From: Corynebacterium mustelae
Lineage (GTDB): Bacteria; Actinomycetota; Actinomycetes; Mycobacteriales; Mycobacteriaceae
Length of the DNA stretch: 64,000 nt
Assembly (NCBI RefSeq): GCF_001020985.1
Contig: NZ_CP011542.1
Span: 2,356,001-2,420,000 of the forward strand
Direction of reading: 5' to 3'
Position 1 is the stretch's first letter; every line of letters begins with the position of its first letter. The position numbers and the translations under genes were made by a program. Below the pieces are notes generated by a model. It was not told where the DNA came from. It searched no databases and saw nothing but the letters and a program-made list of their open reading frames with translations. Positions 1 to 9,333 of the stretch are shown here, in pieces.

Positions 1-2
1 CG

Positions 3-2753
3 GCGGAACAGGCGGCACTGAAACACTTCGGCTTCACCCCAACCTCACAGCACATGGTGGGGGTCACGCACACTCGCGCGGGTGGTTTCGCGGCATGGGA
101 TACGGCGGCAACCCCGCAGGAAGCGATACGCATTGCGAAGCTGGTGGCGGACGTGGCGTGGGCACGCACAACTGCCCGTGTACACCCTCGTGCGGTGCTG
201 GATCGTTTCTACACCGTTCGCGCACAACTCGAATCACAAACCCCGCACCTTTTGCCAGCATTTTTTGAAGAAGGTGCCCGTGTTCTCGTGGGCCTGGGGC
301 GGGAGGATTTGGCCAAGCAGTTTTTCGGCTGCGCCCGCGACATTGAAGATATTCATGCGCTCCCCATCGACCCGGCGCGTCGTGCGGCGGTGTTTCGGGA
401 GTTTGCCGCGTATGGGGTGGCGGGGGCTGGCGTGTTGCGGAAGGAGGCGACGGTTGTTTCCCGTCGCATGGCGCCGAAGAATGCGTATGAGTATTTCTTG
501 GGCGTTGTTTTGGGGCAGGCGGAGCGTGGTGTGCCCGCTTATGCGGGTGCTATGGCCGATGTGCGCCGGTTGGGCACACAGGCGGGGTTGTCGCAGGCCC
601 AGGTGGATGAGGATTTTTGTGCTGCGTATGTTTCTTCGGCCGCGTTTGTGCGCTCCCCGGGGTCACTAATCCACGAGATTGTTCGTGTACTGCCTGCGCG
701 GAAGGACCCTGAGTTGGGGTGTGTGTTACGTGATGTGGTGCCGCGCCGGGCGGCGGTGGGTGACTATATTTTGGGGTTGCAGAAGACTGGGGTGTGGGAT
801 GAGCTGGTGCGGGATTCATCGGCGTGGTGTGGGTGGCTTGAGATGGTGTTTGCGCACGCCCGTAGGTACAGGGAGTTTTTGCAGTCGCCGTGTATGGAGC
901 TTGTCGACGCCATCACCGCGCACCCCGAATTGGTTGCGGGGGTTTCGTTTGATGTAACCCATGTGGGTATCCATGCGGTGTATCGTGAGGCGCTGGTGGC
1001 GGCTGGGGCTGTGTATGAAGGCACGCCGCGCGGGGCAGCTCGGGAGGAAACCCTAGGTAATCGCACGGTTTTTGGGGACGGTGTGGTTCCCGCGCCGCCG
1101 GTGTTGGGTGATGCGGCGATGGATGTGTTGCACCAGTTTTTTGTCGGCCCGCAGGCGTTTTACTGTGATCGGGTTGCGCTGGCGCACCGTTTGGCTGAGG
1201 TTTTGGCTGCGCCGCAGGCTGGTGGTGTGGTTGTGGATCAGGTAGGGCTTTACGTGCCGTTGGGGGTTGGGTGTGAAAAATATATTCTCACCCGCCTTGC
1301 CAGTCCCCTGCTTGACCCCGATGTGGCGGAGGAATTGTGCGTGTTTTTCTCCTGGTGTGTGGATGTGGGGTTGGCTGGGCGTTGGTGCATGGAGAAACTG
1401 GAGGATTTCTCGCCTTCCCTTGCGCGTGGTCAGGCTATGTGGGTGAATTCGTGCCTTGTCCTACGTGACCGGGAGGGATATGTGCGACTGACGGAAAAGG
1501 GGCTGGCGGAACCCCCTGAGGATTCCGGGTGGGCTTCGTTGTTCCTTCCCGCCGAGACCTTCCGCCGCGGGCTAGCAGACATTCTTACCTGGCATTCATC
1601 CCGCAAAACAGATGAGAAACCGCGGCTTGGCTGGGAAAATGTGGCGCTGGATGAGGTTGCGCAAGCCCTGGCGATGGACACTGCGTTCCCGCCCATTCTC
1701 TGGCGGGTGTTGTTTGCCGGTGTTTACACGGAGGTGGGGTCTTTCTACTCGTGGCCTGAGCATCAGCGCAAAGCATTGAAGCTGTCGAATCGGGCTCTGG
1801 GGCAGGCGGAGGATATTCACCACGGCTGTCTTGGTAGTGAGCTTGCGCTGGTCATGGGGGCTGGTTGGCACGACGATTACCTGCGCACAGGCCCACAAGT
1901 TCACCAGATCACCACCATGTGGCGAGAGCTTTTCGGTACCCCGTGGATTCACCTTGACGACGCCACGTTTACCGACATTGCGGCCGATGTTGCGCACACG
2001 GGTGCGGCGTTCTTTAGTTCCCAGCCGGACTACCAGGCGGTGGAGCCAAGGTATCAGCACACGCTTTTCGACGCCTATCTGCGCCTATGGGACCAAGTAG
2101 CACCTGGGAGTGTTCCAGCATGTAACCTTGCCGAACGCATCGAGGCGTTCCGCAGCTATCAGGTGGCCGACTCCCATATTGCGTTGGGTTCCACGCTTGA
2201 TCCGAGTAGGTTTAAAGCCAGCGAACCGGCAGAGCATTCCCCACGGGCGGTGGCCGAGGGATACCTAGATGAAGTAGTAGGTTACCTACGCACCGGCACC
2301 CCACTTGTGGGGGATGCTCACGATCCGAAGCACAGCGCCCCGGAGTGTGTCGCCGAGGCCGCGCACACCCTTGGCATTTCGCCAGATGCTGCGCGGTACT
2401 TCCTCCAGCTGCTTGCACTCGCCCACCCTGGAGATGCCAACATTAAACGCTGGAACGGGTGGAAGCCCGCGCAGTTAAATGCAGCATCGCAAGAGCTGGT
2501 GGCTGCGAAGTTGGTGGTCCAGGCGGAGCGGAAAGGATCCGGGCGGAAAGTGTTTGTTCCCGGTGGGTGGCTAAACAAATCCGAGACCGGCGTGGGGTTG
2601 GAGGTGTGGAAGAAACCCCACTACCTGCTGTGGGACTCACCGGCGCACTGCCCCATAATCCCCAGTTGCCCACCGCTTGTGCCCTACCCCGAGCTGTTTC
2701 GCCATGTGTGGCAGCGGTATGTATTAGGTGATCGGCCTGGTTATGGGCACTAG
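3..2753 (+). CDS. C-terminal part of a giant MoxR/VWA-associated protein (5' end outside the window)
   Basis: The reading frame is open to the left edge, so the Met at 54 is internal and the gene starts outside the window. About 916 residues are visible. Around residues 250-340 there is a module (G-x-W-D-E-L, then GWLEMVFAH, then a YREALVAAGAVYE-like segment) that recurs in the three downstream genes. The last 130 residues, with RYFLQLLALAHPG, KRWNGWKPAQ and LVAAKLVVQAERKGSGRKVF, look like a winged-helix-like tail. From memory, this tail is typical of very large actinobacterial proteins, often labelled DNA-binding, encoded beside MoxR, VWA and SWIM genes. Those partners lie 8 kb to the right here, on the other strand. 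The biochemical function is unknown. The class assignment is by recollection of the family and is moderately sure. Confidence 0.75.
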   Translation, partial: AEQAALKHFGFTPTSQHMVGVTHTRAGGFAAWDTAATPQEAIRIAKLVADVAWARTTARVHPRAVLDRFYTVRAQLESQTPHLLPAFFEEGARVLVGLGREDLAKQFFGCARDIEDIHALPIDPARRAAVFREFAAYGVAGAGVLRKEATVVSRRMAPKNAYEYFLGVVLGQAERGVPAYAGAMADVRRLGTQAGLSQAQVDEDFCAAYVSSAAFVRSPGSLIHEIVRVLPARKDPELGCVLRDVVPRRAAVGDYILGLQKTGVWDELVRDSSAWCGWLEMVFAHARRYREFLQSPCMELVDAITAHPELVAGVSFDVTHVGIHAVYREALVAAGAVYEGTPRGAAREETLGNRTVFGDGVVPAPPVLGDAAMDVLHQFFVGPQAFYCDRVALAHRLAEVLAAPQAGGVVVDQVGLYVPLGVGCEKYILTRLASPLLDPDVAEELCVFFSWCVDVGLAGRWCMEKLEDFSPSLARGQAMWVNSCLVLRDREGYVRLTEKGLAEPPEDSGWASLFLPAETFRRGLADILTWHSSRKTDEKPRLGWENVALDEVAQALAMDTAFPPILWRVLFAGVYTEVGSFYSWPEHQRKALKLSNRALGQAEDIHHGCLGSELALVMGAGWHDDYLRTGPQVHQITTMWRELFGTPWIHLDDATFTDIAADVAHTGAAFFSSQPDYQAVEPRYQHTLFDAYLRLWDQVAPGSVPACNLAERIEAFRSYQVADSHIALGSTLDPSRFKASEPAEHSPRAVAEGYLDEVVGYLRTGTPLVGDAHDPKHSAPECVAEAAHTLGISPDAARYFLQLLALAHPGDANIKRWNGWKPAQLNAASQELVAAKLVVQAERKGSGRKVFVPGGWLNKSETGVGLEVWKKPHYLLWDSPAHCPIIPSCPPLVPYPELFRHVWQRYVLGDRPGYGH

Positions 2754-2816
2754 TGCACAGGTAATTTTCAGGCCAAACCCCTGATTCGTGGAAAACCCTG
2801 CGCTTAGAATGCAACC

Positions 2817-4334
2817 ATGTCTTTTGTTCAATTAGTGCTCACCGACGATCACACGTTGAACTTTGCCACCATCGACGATTACGTCACCACGCTCATCGAC
2901 TTAGGCCAGTGGGGTCTTCTCACCCAAAACGCCGCCGAGTTTGCAGGTTGGTTGCAGCATGTTTTCGATATGTCAATCTACTCGTGGGAGTTTTTGGCCA
3001 GGCCAAACCCCGCGCTGATTGATGCCCTCCTCACCGTCTCTTTCCCCACCGACTTGCAGCTGAGGGTGTATACCGCACGTGTCAATCCCGACTACCTCGA
3101 CGCCCTCACCCTCAGCGGTGTGAGCTGGGAACACAACGCTGAATGGGAGGAGGAAAACCCCAGCTCCTTGGACGTGCTCAACCTTGATGCGTGGGCGAAA
3201 TATGGCACCCGCGACCTTGCGGCGTTGCTTGCCCAAACACACCACAGTTTTGCAGCCCTCAAGTCGATCCCGTTGCGCTGGGCCGAGTGGTCGCAGGACG
3301 AGCCCGGCGCGGTCGTCGAAAAGCTGCTGAGATTCGCGCACACGCGTGCGTTTTTATCGCGGGCGCTCGACGAATGCGCCGCACTGCGGGTCGACTATGC
3401 CGGGTCGCGACCGGCGTGGCAGGTGTACCGCCGGATACGCGCCCCCTTAGACCGCAGTGAATTGTATGCGCTGAACGAGGGCGCGATGGCAACAATGTTC
3501 AGCTTCGACACGGCCGAAGAGTTTGCTCAGCGCCTGCGCTGCGGCACAGTGGTGGAATACACGTGGCCCGACTATGAGTCTTATGCCGAAACACAACACG
3601 ACTTTGCAAGCTGCCCACTGTTTCCTGCCCATGATCCGTGGCTGTGGGAGGAAGTCACCCGACGGGGTGGGCACGATGAGCGGACGGTGCTACGCGAAAT
3701 TTTAAACGAACGCGGAATCGACTCGTTTGACCTGAGCACAGTTCCCGAAAAATTCCGGCTGTCCCGCATGAGCTTCCTCCACCCTGTCACAGACGATACC
3801 GCCGCCTCACCGCTGGGGTCGGTGGGCGGCCACCACGTTGGCCTGGTGTTCTACTGGGAAGGCCCGTACTTCGAGGAGTTCGTTTTCCTCGGTCCGCTGG
3901 GCACTATCACGTGGGAGGAGCAGCCACCTGTTGTGCTGCGGCGCCCCAGCGACGATGGGTTGTGGGTGCAGGATGGTCAGCTTTACGACGCCGCAACCGC
4001 CACCGAAATCGAAACGGCTCTCACGCACACAGGCACACCCCACCCGCTGTACTGGATGACCCGCGAAAGCCTCCATTTTCTTCAGATACGCAACAAGCAG
4101 GCAAGTCTCAGAATGCGTGGCTGCACCAATGAGCAGGCGCAACAGCTCATCGACGACCCCACACGAATCCTCGCATTCGCTGGCCACGACGAGGTTTTAG
4201 CTAGCGCCATCGCCGGAATCCTCGCCAACCTCCTTCACGACGCCGATGGGGCCATTCACCTGCCCGATCTACTCCAGCCCCCGAAATTCCTCACTCACCT
4301 GTACGCCACCTACCAGGAACTCCAGCAGCCATGA
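2817..4334 (+). CDS. Paralogous module protein 1 of the MoxR/VWA-associated family
   Basis: 505 aa, function unknown. The N-terminal ~110 residues follow a scheme shared with the next two genes and with an internal part of the upstream giant protein: TLIDLGQWGLL, then AGWLQHVFD, then NPDYLDALTLSGVSWE. A central block contains EYTWPDYE. A C-terminal block has ASPLGSV, LGPLG, RRPSDDGLWV and an RMRGCTNEQAQQLIDDPTRIL segment. No signal peptide or membrane segment is seen, so it is probably cytoplasmic. No strong Shine-Dalgarno precedes the ATG, but TAGAAT lies a few bases upstream, so a leaderless transcript is possible. The stop overlaps the next start as ATGA, indicating translational coupling. 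It is about 100 aa shorter than its two neighbours because it lacks the LGNRTFFGD region. Confidence 0.8.
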   Translation: MSFVQLVLTDDHTLNFATIDDYVTTLIDLGQWGLLTQNAAEFAGWLQHVFDMSIYSWEFLARPNPALIDALLTVSFPTDLQLRVYTARVNPDYLDALTLSGVSWEHNAEWEEENPSSLDVLNLDAWAKYGTRDLAALLAQTHHSFAALKSIPLRWAEWSQDEPGAVVEKLLRFAHTRAFLSRALDECAALRVDYAGSRPAWQVYRRIRAPLDRSELYALNEGAMATMFSFDTAEEFAQRLRCGTVVEYTWPDYESYAETQHDFASCPLFPAHDPWLWEEVTRRGGHDERTVLREILNERGIDSFDLSTVPEKFRLSRMSFLHPVTDDTAASPLGSVGGHHVGLVFYWEGPYFEEFVFLGPLGTITWEEQPPVVLRRPSDDGLWVQDGQLYDAATATEIETALTHTGTPHPLYWMTRESLHFLQIRNKQASLRMRGCTNEQAQQLIDDPTRILAFAGHDEVLASAIAGILANLLHDADGAIHLPDLLQPPKFLTHLYATYQELQQP

Positions 4335-6148
4335 ATCACGATTGTGCACACCCTCTACCCGCGATCACCGCATTCACCACCATCACCGCTTACGTAGACG
4401 CACTGGTGGAATCGGGGCACTGGGACGAAATCACCGCCGCCGAAGAAACGTTCACCGAGTGGCTTGGGCAGGTGTTTTCTCACGATTCGTGGGGGTTCTT
4501 GTCCCGCTCAGATAACCGTCTCCTTGAAGCAATCACGGGCCTTCACCCCAGCCCTAGCCACGTATTCCCCATTGCGCACGACTCGAAAATACACCTCGAC
4601 TACCTCGACGCTCTCGCAGCCAGCGGGGTTTCGTGGCAGATCGACCCCGAAAACATCAGTTTCTTGTCATGGTTGGAGCACCACAATCGCGACCTCAATT
4701 CCCTCGTGACTGTCCCAGAGGTTCGCGCCGCCCTCCTCGATGATCTTTCCTTCGTTCTCAACGGTTTCCACAACGACTCCTGCGAAACAGACCTTGCAAC
4801 CCTCCTTGCTTATCCGGCGACGCGCCAGGTGGTCGTCGACAAGCTCACTAGAATGGCCGAGGCGCACGGCACCGTCGCCGGTTCCCAGGAGGCGTGGGAG
4901 GATTTCTTGAAAGACTACGGCTGGTTGCAGCGGGCCGACCTGCACGAACTTAACCCCGACGCCATCGACACTTTGTTTCGCTTTGACCCGGCGGCAGAGC
5001 TTGCTGTGCGGCTCCAGCGCGGAACACTTGTGGAATACACGTGGCCGGAATACGAAAAGGTCATGGCTGACATTGACGGTGACGTTTTCATCACCGAGCA
5101 CTTCCCGTTTGTGAGTGTCGCCGACGGCACCACCCTCACCCTTCTCGGCGGTGAGCACCCCCGCACCTTCACTATCCCTACTCACGAAAACCTCCGGCGA
5201 GCAATCCCTGTCGAAGATGATCTATTCCTCCACTTCGACGACCCCGAAGGTGCCAGCTACTGGTGGGCAAGCACCAACACCACCACCCGATATGAAACCC
5301 CCGCGCACATCCTTAATGCTTTCCACACCGACAGCTACATCTTAGGTAACCGCACCTTCTTCGGCGACGTGGAACTGACCCCCGGTAAAGAACTCACTAC
5401 CGAACCCGCAGGGGAACTTTTCGGGCAAAACATCCTCTACCACCGCATGTACGTGCCCACCACACCCGGCCCGACAATCCTTCACGGTAAGGCCCCAGAC
5501 CTCACGTGGGAGATTTTCCACGAACAATTACGCGCCGGGACGCTCCCAGGTATCTCAGTCTTCCCTGATGGTATTCGCGAAATACCAGATGAGCTGAGCT
5601 TTCGGTTTTCCAGCTTCATTCACCCCGTCACAGAAGAAACCGCCGCCTCGCCGCTCGGTGCCATCAACAACTACCACTTCTGTTACCGCTTTGAAGCTGA
5701 TATCGACGACGAATCCGTAGCTCTCGGCCCCTTAGGCTACTTCACGGTTGGCGACGGGGCGCGGACTCCCCTCACCCGCCCCGGTGGCGGCATCTGGTTC
5801 GCCTCCGGGTGCGAGGTTTGCGACGGCGAAACACGCACCCAAATCGCACTTTCCCGCACGCACACAGGCGACGAACACAACCTGCATAAGCTGCCGGTTA
5901 TGGGGTTCCACCACCTCACGGTTCGACATGAGGACGTCAGCCAACGCATGCGCGAGTGCACACCTGAGCAGGCGAAGGCGCTTCTCGACAACCCCACAGA
6001 AATCCTCACCTTCGCCGATTACGATGAAGTTCTAGCCGCGGCCATCGCCGGAATCATTGCCGACATAGCATCAATAAAAGAATTCGGGGTTGATCTGCCC
6101 GCTCTTGACCAGATCCCTGACTATCTCGAATACTTGTATTCCTCATGA
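4331..6148 (+). CDS. Paralogous module protein 2 of the MoxR/VWA-associated family
   Basis: 605 aa, the longest and most complete of the three tandem paralogues. Blocks in order: N-terminal DALVESGHWDEI / TEWLGQVFSH / HLDYLDALAASGVSWQ (residues ~15-100); EYTWPEYEK (~235); a middle region with LGNRTFFGDVELTPG and AGELFGQNILYH (~335-380); a C-terminal region with AASPLGAINNYH, LGPLGYFT, RPGGGIWFASG and QRMRECTPEQAKALLDNP. The LGNRTFFGD block also matches LGNRTVFGD in the upstream giant protein, which supports common descent. The gene begins and ends in ATGA overlaps with its neighbours. It is probably a soluble cytoplasmic protein. Function unknown. Confidence 0.8.
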   Translation: MNHDCAHPLPAITAFTTITAYVDALVESGHWDEITAAEETFTEWLGQVFSHDSWGFLSRSDNRLLEAITGLHPSPSHVFPIAHDSKIHLDYLDALAASGVSWQIDPENISFLSWLEHHNRDLNSLVTVPEVRAALLDDLSFVLNGFHNDSCETDLATLLAYPATRQVVVDKLTRMAEAHGTVAGSQEAWEDFLKDYGWLQRADLHELNPDAIDTLFRFDPAAELAVRLQRGTLVEYTWPEYEKVMADIDGDVFITEHFPFVSVADGTTLTLLGGEHPRTFTIPTHENLRRAIPVEDDLFLHFDDPEGASYWWASTNTTTRYETPAHILNAFHTDSYILGNRTFFGDVELTPGKELTTEPAGELFGQNILYHRMYVPTTPGPTILHGKAPDLTWEIFHEQLRAGTLPGISVFPDGIREIPDELSFRFSSFIHPVTEETAASPLGAINNYHFCYRFEADIDDESVALGPLGYFTVGDGARTPLTRPGGGIWFASGCEVCDGETRTQIALSRTHTGDEHNLHKLPVMGFHHLTVRHEDVSQRMRECTPEQAKALLDNPTEILTFADYDEVLAAAIAGIIADIASIKEFGVDLPALDQIPDYLEYLYSS

Positions 6149-7923
6149 CTTCTCAGTTCCCACACTTACACCACATGCCCACTAGGCCATGCACCGTTTC
6201 ACAGTACGTGCGCAGCCTGAAACGGCAGCGGAAATGGCAGCGTATTTCCTCAACGGAAACTTTTGGCACGTGGCTGGGCATTATTTTCACCCACGCCCGC
6301 GACTGTTCCACGTTCCTTGGGCACCCAGACCCTGACGTTCTTGACGCGATCGATACCGTGGGGCACCAACTTTCCGAAACTTTCGCGCTTCCACAAAGCG
6401 GGGTTCACCTCGATTACCTTGATGCACTCACCGCTGCGGGAATCACGTGGGAGTTTCTTCCCACGAAGTGGCCGGAGGACGAGTCCGCGCTGAACTTCAC
6501 CAGCTGGGCTGACACAGGGATGAGGGATTTGGGCGCACTGTGTGGGAAGGAAAGCATCCAGGACACGCTCTGTGCAAGCCTCTACGCGCAGCCTGCTGGG
6601 CAGCTCGAACGGATTCTCACCAGGCTGCTTTCTACTCCTGCAACCTGCGCGTTTGTCGCCCGGTGGTTGGGGTGGGTGGCGGGTCGGCGTCGACAAGCGA
6701 AAGGGTCTGTGTCGCGCTGGGCGAAACTGCAACCGGTACGCCGATTGTTGTCCAACCCGCGTTTCGCCGCGCTCAACCCCGCCGCGCACCGCGAAATCAT
6801 GCACGTCGACGCGGCGGAGGAAGTGTGTGCACGGCTGCGGCTGGGGTCGCTTCGCGAATACACGTGGCCGGCATTTGAGGAAACCGTCGCGAGGAAAACC
6901 TTCGACCCAACCCTTGTGTGCTGCGACTTCCCCACCGTCGCCGTCTCCGACGGGCACACCGTGACCCTCCTTGTCGGCGATGAGCGACGCAGCGCAACAA
7001 TTCCCGCCCACACGCAACTCAAGCACGCCGTCGACACCGGGCGTGACACCTACGTCGAGTATTGCGACACGCGCGGAACGTGGCACTACCTGTGGCTTCG
7101 CGAGGGAATACCCCGCGCCTTTGACACGCCCGCGCCCCTGATGGAGCGCGAATTTTCCGACGCACAGAAAATCGGCGACACCTGGTATCTTGGGTCAACC
7201 CCGCTCACACCGAGGCTCACCCAGCAACCGTACGGGGAACTGTTCGGCCTCGACCCCACATTTTTCTTCACCCCAGACCACACCACCCCACACCCCATGC
7301 TCAGCCCTGTCACCTGCGTCAATACCGGCGAAACGCTCAGCCGCGACGAGTTCGACGCCTACGTGTGGGAAACACTGCTTGGGAAACCCCCTCAGATGCG
7401 CCCGGGGGAATGGTTCAACTTTTCCAGCACCCTCACCCGCACCACACCTAACACCTGCGACTCGCCGTTGGGCGATGAGAACGGCACACACTACTGCATC
7501 ATGTTCGGCGGCAATGCGGACGAAGACACTGTTCTTTTCACCCCACTGGGGCAGTTCAGCGGCCCGTTTGGCCTGTGCACCGCGATGAAACGACCAGGTG
7601 GCGGCACATGGATTGTGGGCAATGAGCTTTTCGACGCCGCCACCAACCTCCCCATCACCCCAGCGCCCACCCCGCTAAGCGCAGCCCACCCACTGGAATG
7701 GTTACCGCTACAAGCACTGCACTATCTTCGGGTGCGCAACCTCGATGTGAGCAGGAAAATGCGGGCCTGCACTGTCAGCGACGCCACGCGCCTGCTAGCG
7801 GAGCCGGAATCAGTACACGAATTCACATGCGGCGATGTGGTGCTTGCAGATATGGTGAATGAAATCATTGCCACTGTCCAAGCCCTCACCCTCCCGCCTG
7901 CAACGAAAGAACCGCCACAATGA
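6145..7923 (+). CDS. Paralogous module protein 3 of the MoxR/VWA-associated family
   Basis: 592 aa, the third tandem paralogue and the most diverged at its N-terminus, which is basic (SLKRQRKWQRI). It keeps the shared blocks GTWLGIIFTH, HLDYLDALTAAGITWE, LREYTWPAFEE, LGSTPLTPR with YGELFGLD, DSPLGDENG, TPLGQF, RPGGGTWIVGNELFDAATN and RKMRACTVSDATRLLAEPE. The start codon lies in an ATGA overlap with the previous gene and the stop overlaps the SUKH gene start. The extra arginines around residues 170-195 may be a nucleic-acid or partner contact, but that is only inference. Function unknown. Confidence 0.8.
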   Translation: MTSQFPHLHHMPTRPCTVSQYVRSLKRQRKWQRISSTETFGTWLGIIFTHARDCSTFLGHPDPDVLDAIDTVGHQLSETFALPQSGVHLDYLDALTAAGITWEFLPTKWPEDESALNFTSWADTGMRDLGALCGKESIQDTLCASLYAQPAGQLERILTRLLSTPATCAFVARWLGWVAGRRRQAKGSVSRWAKLQPVRRLLSNPRFAALNPAAHREIMHVDAAEEVCARLRLGSLREYTWPAFEETVARKTFDPTLVCCDFPTVAVSDGHTVTLLVGDERRSATIPAHTQLKHAVDTGRDTYVEYCDTRGTWHYLWLREGIPRAFDTPAPLMEREFSDAQKIGDTWYLGSTPLTPRLTQQPYGELFGLDPTFFFTPDHTTPHPMLSPVTCVNTGETLSRDEFDAYVWETLLGKPPQMRPGEWFNFSSTLTRTTPNTCDSPLGDENGTHYCIMFGGNADEDTVLFTPLGQFSGPFGLCTAMKRPGGGTWIVGNELFDAATNLPITPAPTPLSAAHPLEWLPLQALHYLRVRNLDVSRKMRACTVSDATRLLAEPESVHEFTCGDVVLADMVNEIIATVQALTLPPATKEPPQ

Positions 7924-8528
7924 CCTCCTACCTGCGCACATTCTATGAAACGGTGACCACCACGTGGCCAACTACACCTGCCGATGGCCAGCCTGATTAT
8001 GGGGTGGAGCTTCCGCCGCGCATCCCCACCCCGGCCACCGAGGATACAATCGCGGCAGTTGTTTCGCGCTACCCACTCGCCCCACCTGAACTTCTCTGCT
8101 TACTGCGGGAAGCGGATGGAACATGGCACAAGGGTGACTTCCGAGGGTTCCTGGTGTTTTTCCGTGAAGTGGATGGATATGTTGAGTCCGCCTGCCTGAA
8201 CTCCTGCCAAGACATCCTCGACTATAACGAGACGGAAAGCCTCGAAGACTACTACGGTATGGACACGATTCGCGCCGAAGGGGAAAGTCTCCTTGACCCG
8301 CGAATCGACCCGACAATCCCCATGAATCAGCGCATGTGGATCGGCACCGACCGTGTTTTCTACGACGTGTACCTCGACTTCAACCCAGCGGAAGGCGGCA
8401 AAGTGGGCCAAGTTGTGTGGTCAGTACACGACGCCGACGAGTGGCGCGTCATCGCACCTAGCTTCGCTGACTACCTTTCAACACTCGAAGCACAAGCTGC
8501 GACTAACGCCCGGAACTACCACCCCTAG
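7920..8528 (+). CDS. SMI1/KNR4 (SUKH) family protein
   Basis: 202 aa. It has the order of elements expected of an SMI1/KNR4 domain: an acidic N-terminal helix with YPLAPPELLCLLREADGT, then LVFFREVDGY and DILDYNE, a DRVFYDVYLDFNPA strand pair with GQVVW, and a final FADYLSTLE helix. SUKH proteins are known mainly as immunity proteins against polymorphic toxins, but many have no known toxin. The gene begins in an ATGA overlap with the third paralogue, so it is the last gene of a four-gene coupled operon. No toxin domain is obvious in the operon, so an immunity role is only a possibility. Confidence 0.8.
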   Translation: MTSYLRTFYETVTTTWPTTPADGQPDYGVELPPRIPTPATEDTIAAVVSRYPLAPPELLCLLREADGTWHKGDFRGFLVFFREVDGYVESACLNSCQDILDYNETESLEDYYGMDTIRAEGESLLDPRIDPTIPMNQRMWIGTDRVFYDVYLDFNPAEGGKVGQVVWSVHDADEWRVIAPSFADYLSTLEAQAATNARNYHP

Positions 8529-8672
8529 AGGCTGGTGAAAACCTGTGCTCACATCGGTTTACAGCCGCAGACACATTCAGCCTTGAAGCCGAAAATATGT
8601 GGGTTTTCGAAACACGAAACTACGTGAGTGTTCAGCCGCGATGATTAGCTTCACGCACCCTGCCGCACAACG

Positions 8673-8686
8673 TGTACAAGTAGTAC
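8673..8686. promoter_or_regulatory. Putative YefM/Phd operator (TGTACA plus inverted GTAC)
   Basis: The stretch TGTACAAGTAGTAC sits about 10 bases before the antitoxin start. It contains TGTACA, the hexamer bound by YefM-type antitoxins, and two GTAC half sites 5 bases apart. Autoregulation of the antitoxin gene is inferred from this site and its position. Confidence 0.5.
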
Positions 8687-8696
8687 GCTAGGGGCA

Positions 8697-8942
8697 ATGA
8701 TGCACGTACCCCTTTCCCAATTCCGCGATAAACTAAGCGACTACATCGCGGCTGCGCAGCGCGAACCCGTAGTTGTCACGTCGCGTGGAGCTAGGCGTCG
8801 CGCAGTTGTGGTTTCACCTGAGTTTTACGATCAAGCAGTGCAAGCGATCGAAGAACAAGAGGATATTCGCGCAGCAACCGAAGCACGCAACGAGAACGGA
8901 CGTGTCTTAAATGATGAACTCATCCGCGAACTAGGGATCTGA
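8697..8942 (+). CDS. Type II antitoxin, Phd/YefM family
   Basis: 81 aa. The N-terminus has the Phd/YefM DNA-binding fold pattern (VPLSQFRDKLSDYIAAAQREPVVV followed by SRGARRRAVVVSPEFYDQA), with an acidic, probably flexible tail (EEQEDIRAATEARNENG) that would wrap a toxin. Two ATG codons in tandem precede HVPLS, and the first was taken. The stop overlaps an ATG as TGATG, the usual link to a toxin gene, but that toxin frame is broken (next entry). The antitoxin itself looks intact. Confidence 0.85.
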   Translation: MMHVPLSQFRDKLSDYIAAAQREPVVVTSRGARRRAVVVSPEFYDQAVQAIEEQEDIRAATEARNENGRVLNDELIRELGI

Positions 8943-9209
8943 TGCTTTACCTCTGCCCCACGAAATTAGCTAGGTCCCTTCTGGCGCACAAGCAATGAGA
9001 AAGCTTACAGGCTCACTGCCCTAAGAATTGCGAGCGCGATCGGCGAACTAGCAAACAACCCACGACCGCACGGATGCATTCAGCTTTGGGGCGGAAATGG
9101 TGAGTATCGCATAAGGGTAGGCAGCTATCGGATAATCTATGATATCCAAGACCAAGAGCTCATTATTCTTGTGCTCCGGGTAGGCCATCGGCGTGAAATC
9201 TATCGCTAA
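8942..9209 (+). pseudogene. Frameshifted RelE/ParE-type toxin gene
   Basis: The ATG at 8942 overlaps the antitoxin stop but gives only 18 codons before TGA at 8996-8998. The typical C-terminus of a RelE-family toxin is in another frame, open from 8970 to the TAA at 9207: LRIASAIGELANNPRP, then GNGEYRIRVGSYRIIYDI, then LRVGHRREIYR. That frame has no start codon after the TAG at 8967. The simplest reading is a single-frame toxin broken by an indel between about 8970 and 9000. The catalytic-side residues at the C-terminus are well kept, which suggests a recent lesion or a sequencing error. Confidence 0.75.
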
Positions 9210-9333
9210 ATACACACAGTTACTCAATCGATAAGACCGCTATCAATATGACGCGAACGCATCATATCTAATACCTAACACCTAATTTTCGTGCTTTATT
9301 GAAAGCACCATATGCCGCAGCTGCATTTTCCAT

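Noticed and set aside
1928-1937. GCTTTTCGGT as an extra copy of the 11-mer
   Set aside because: Two mismatches within the core; only exact copies were counted.
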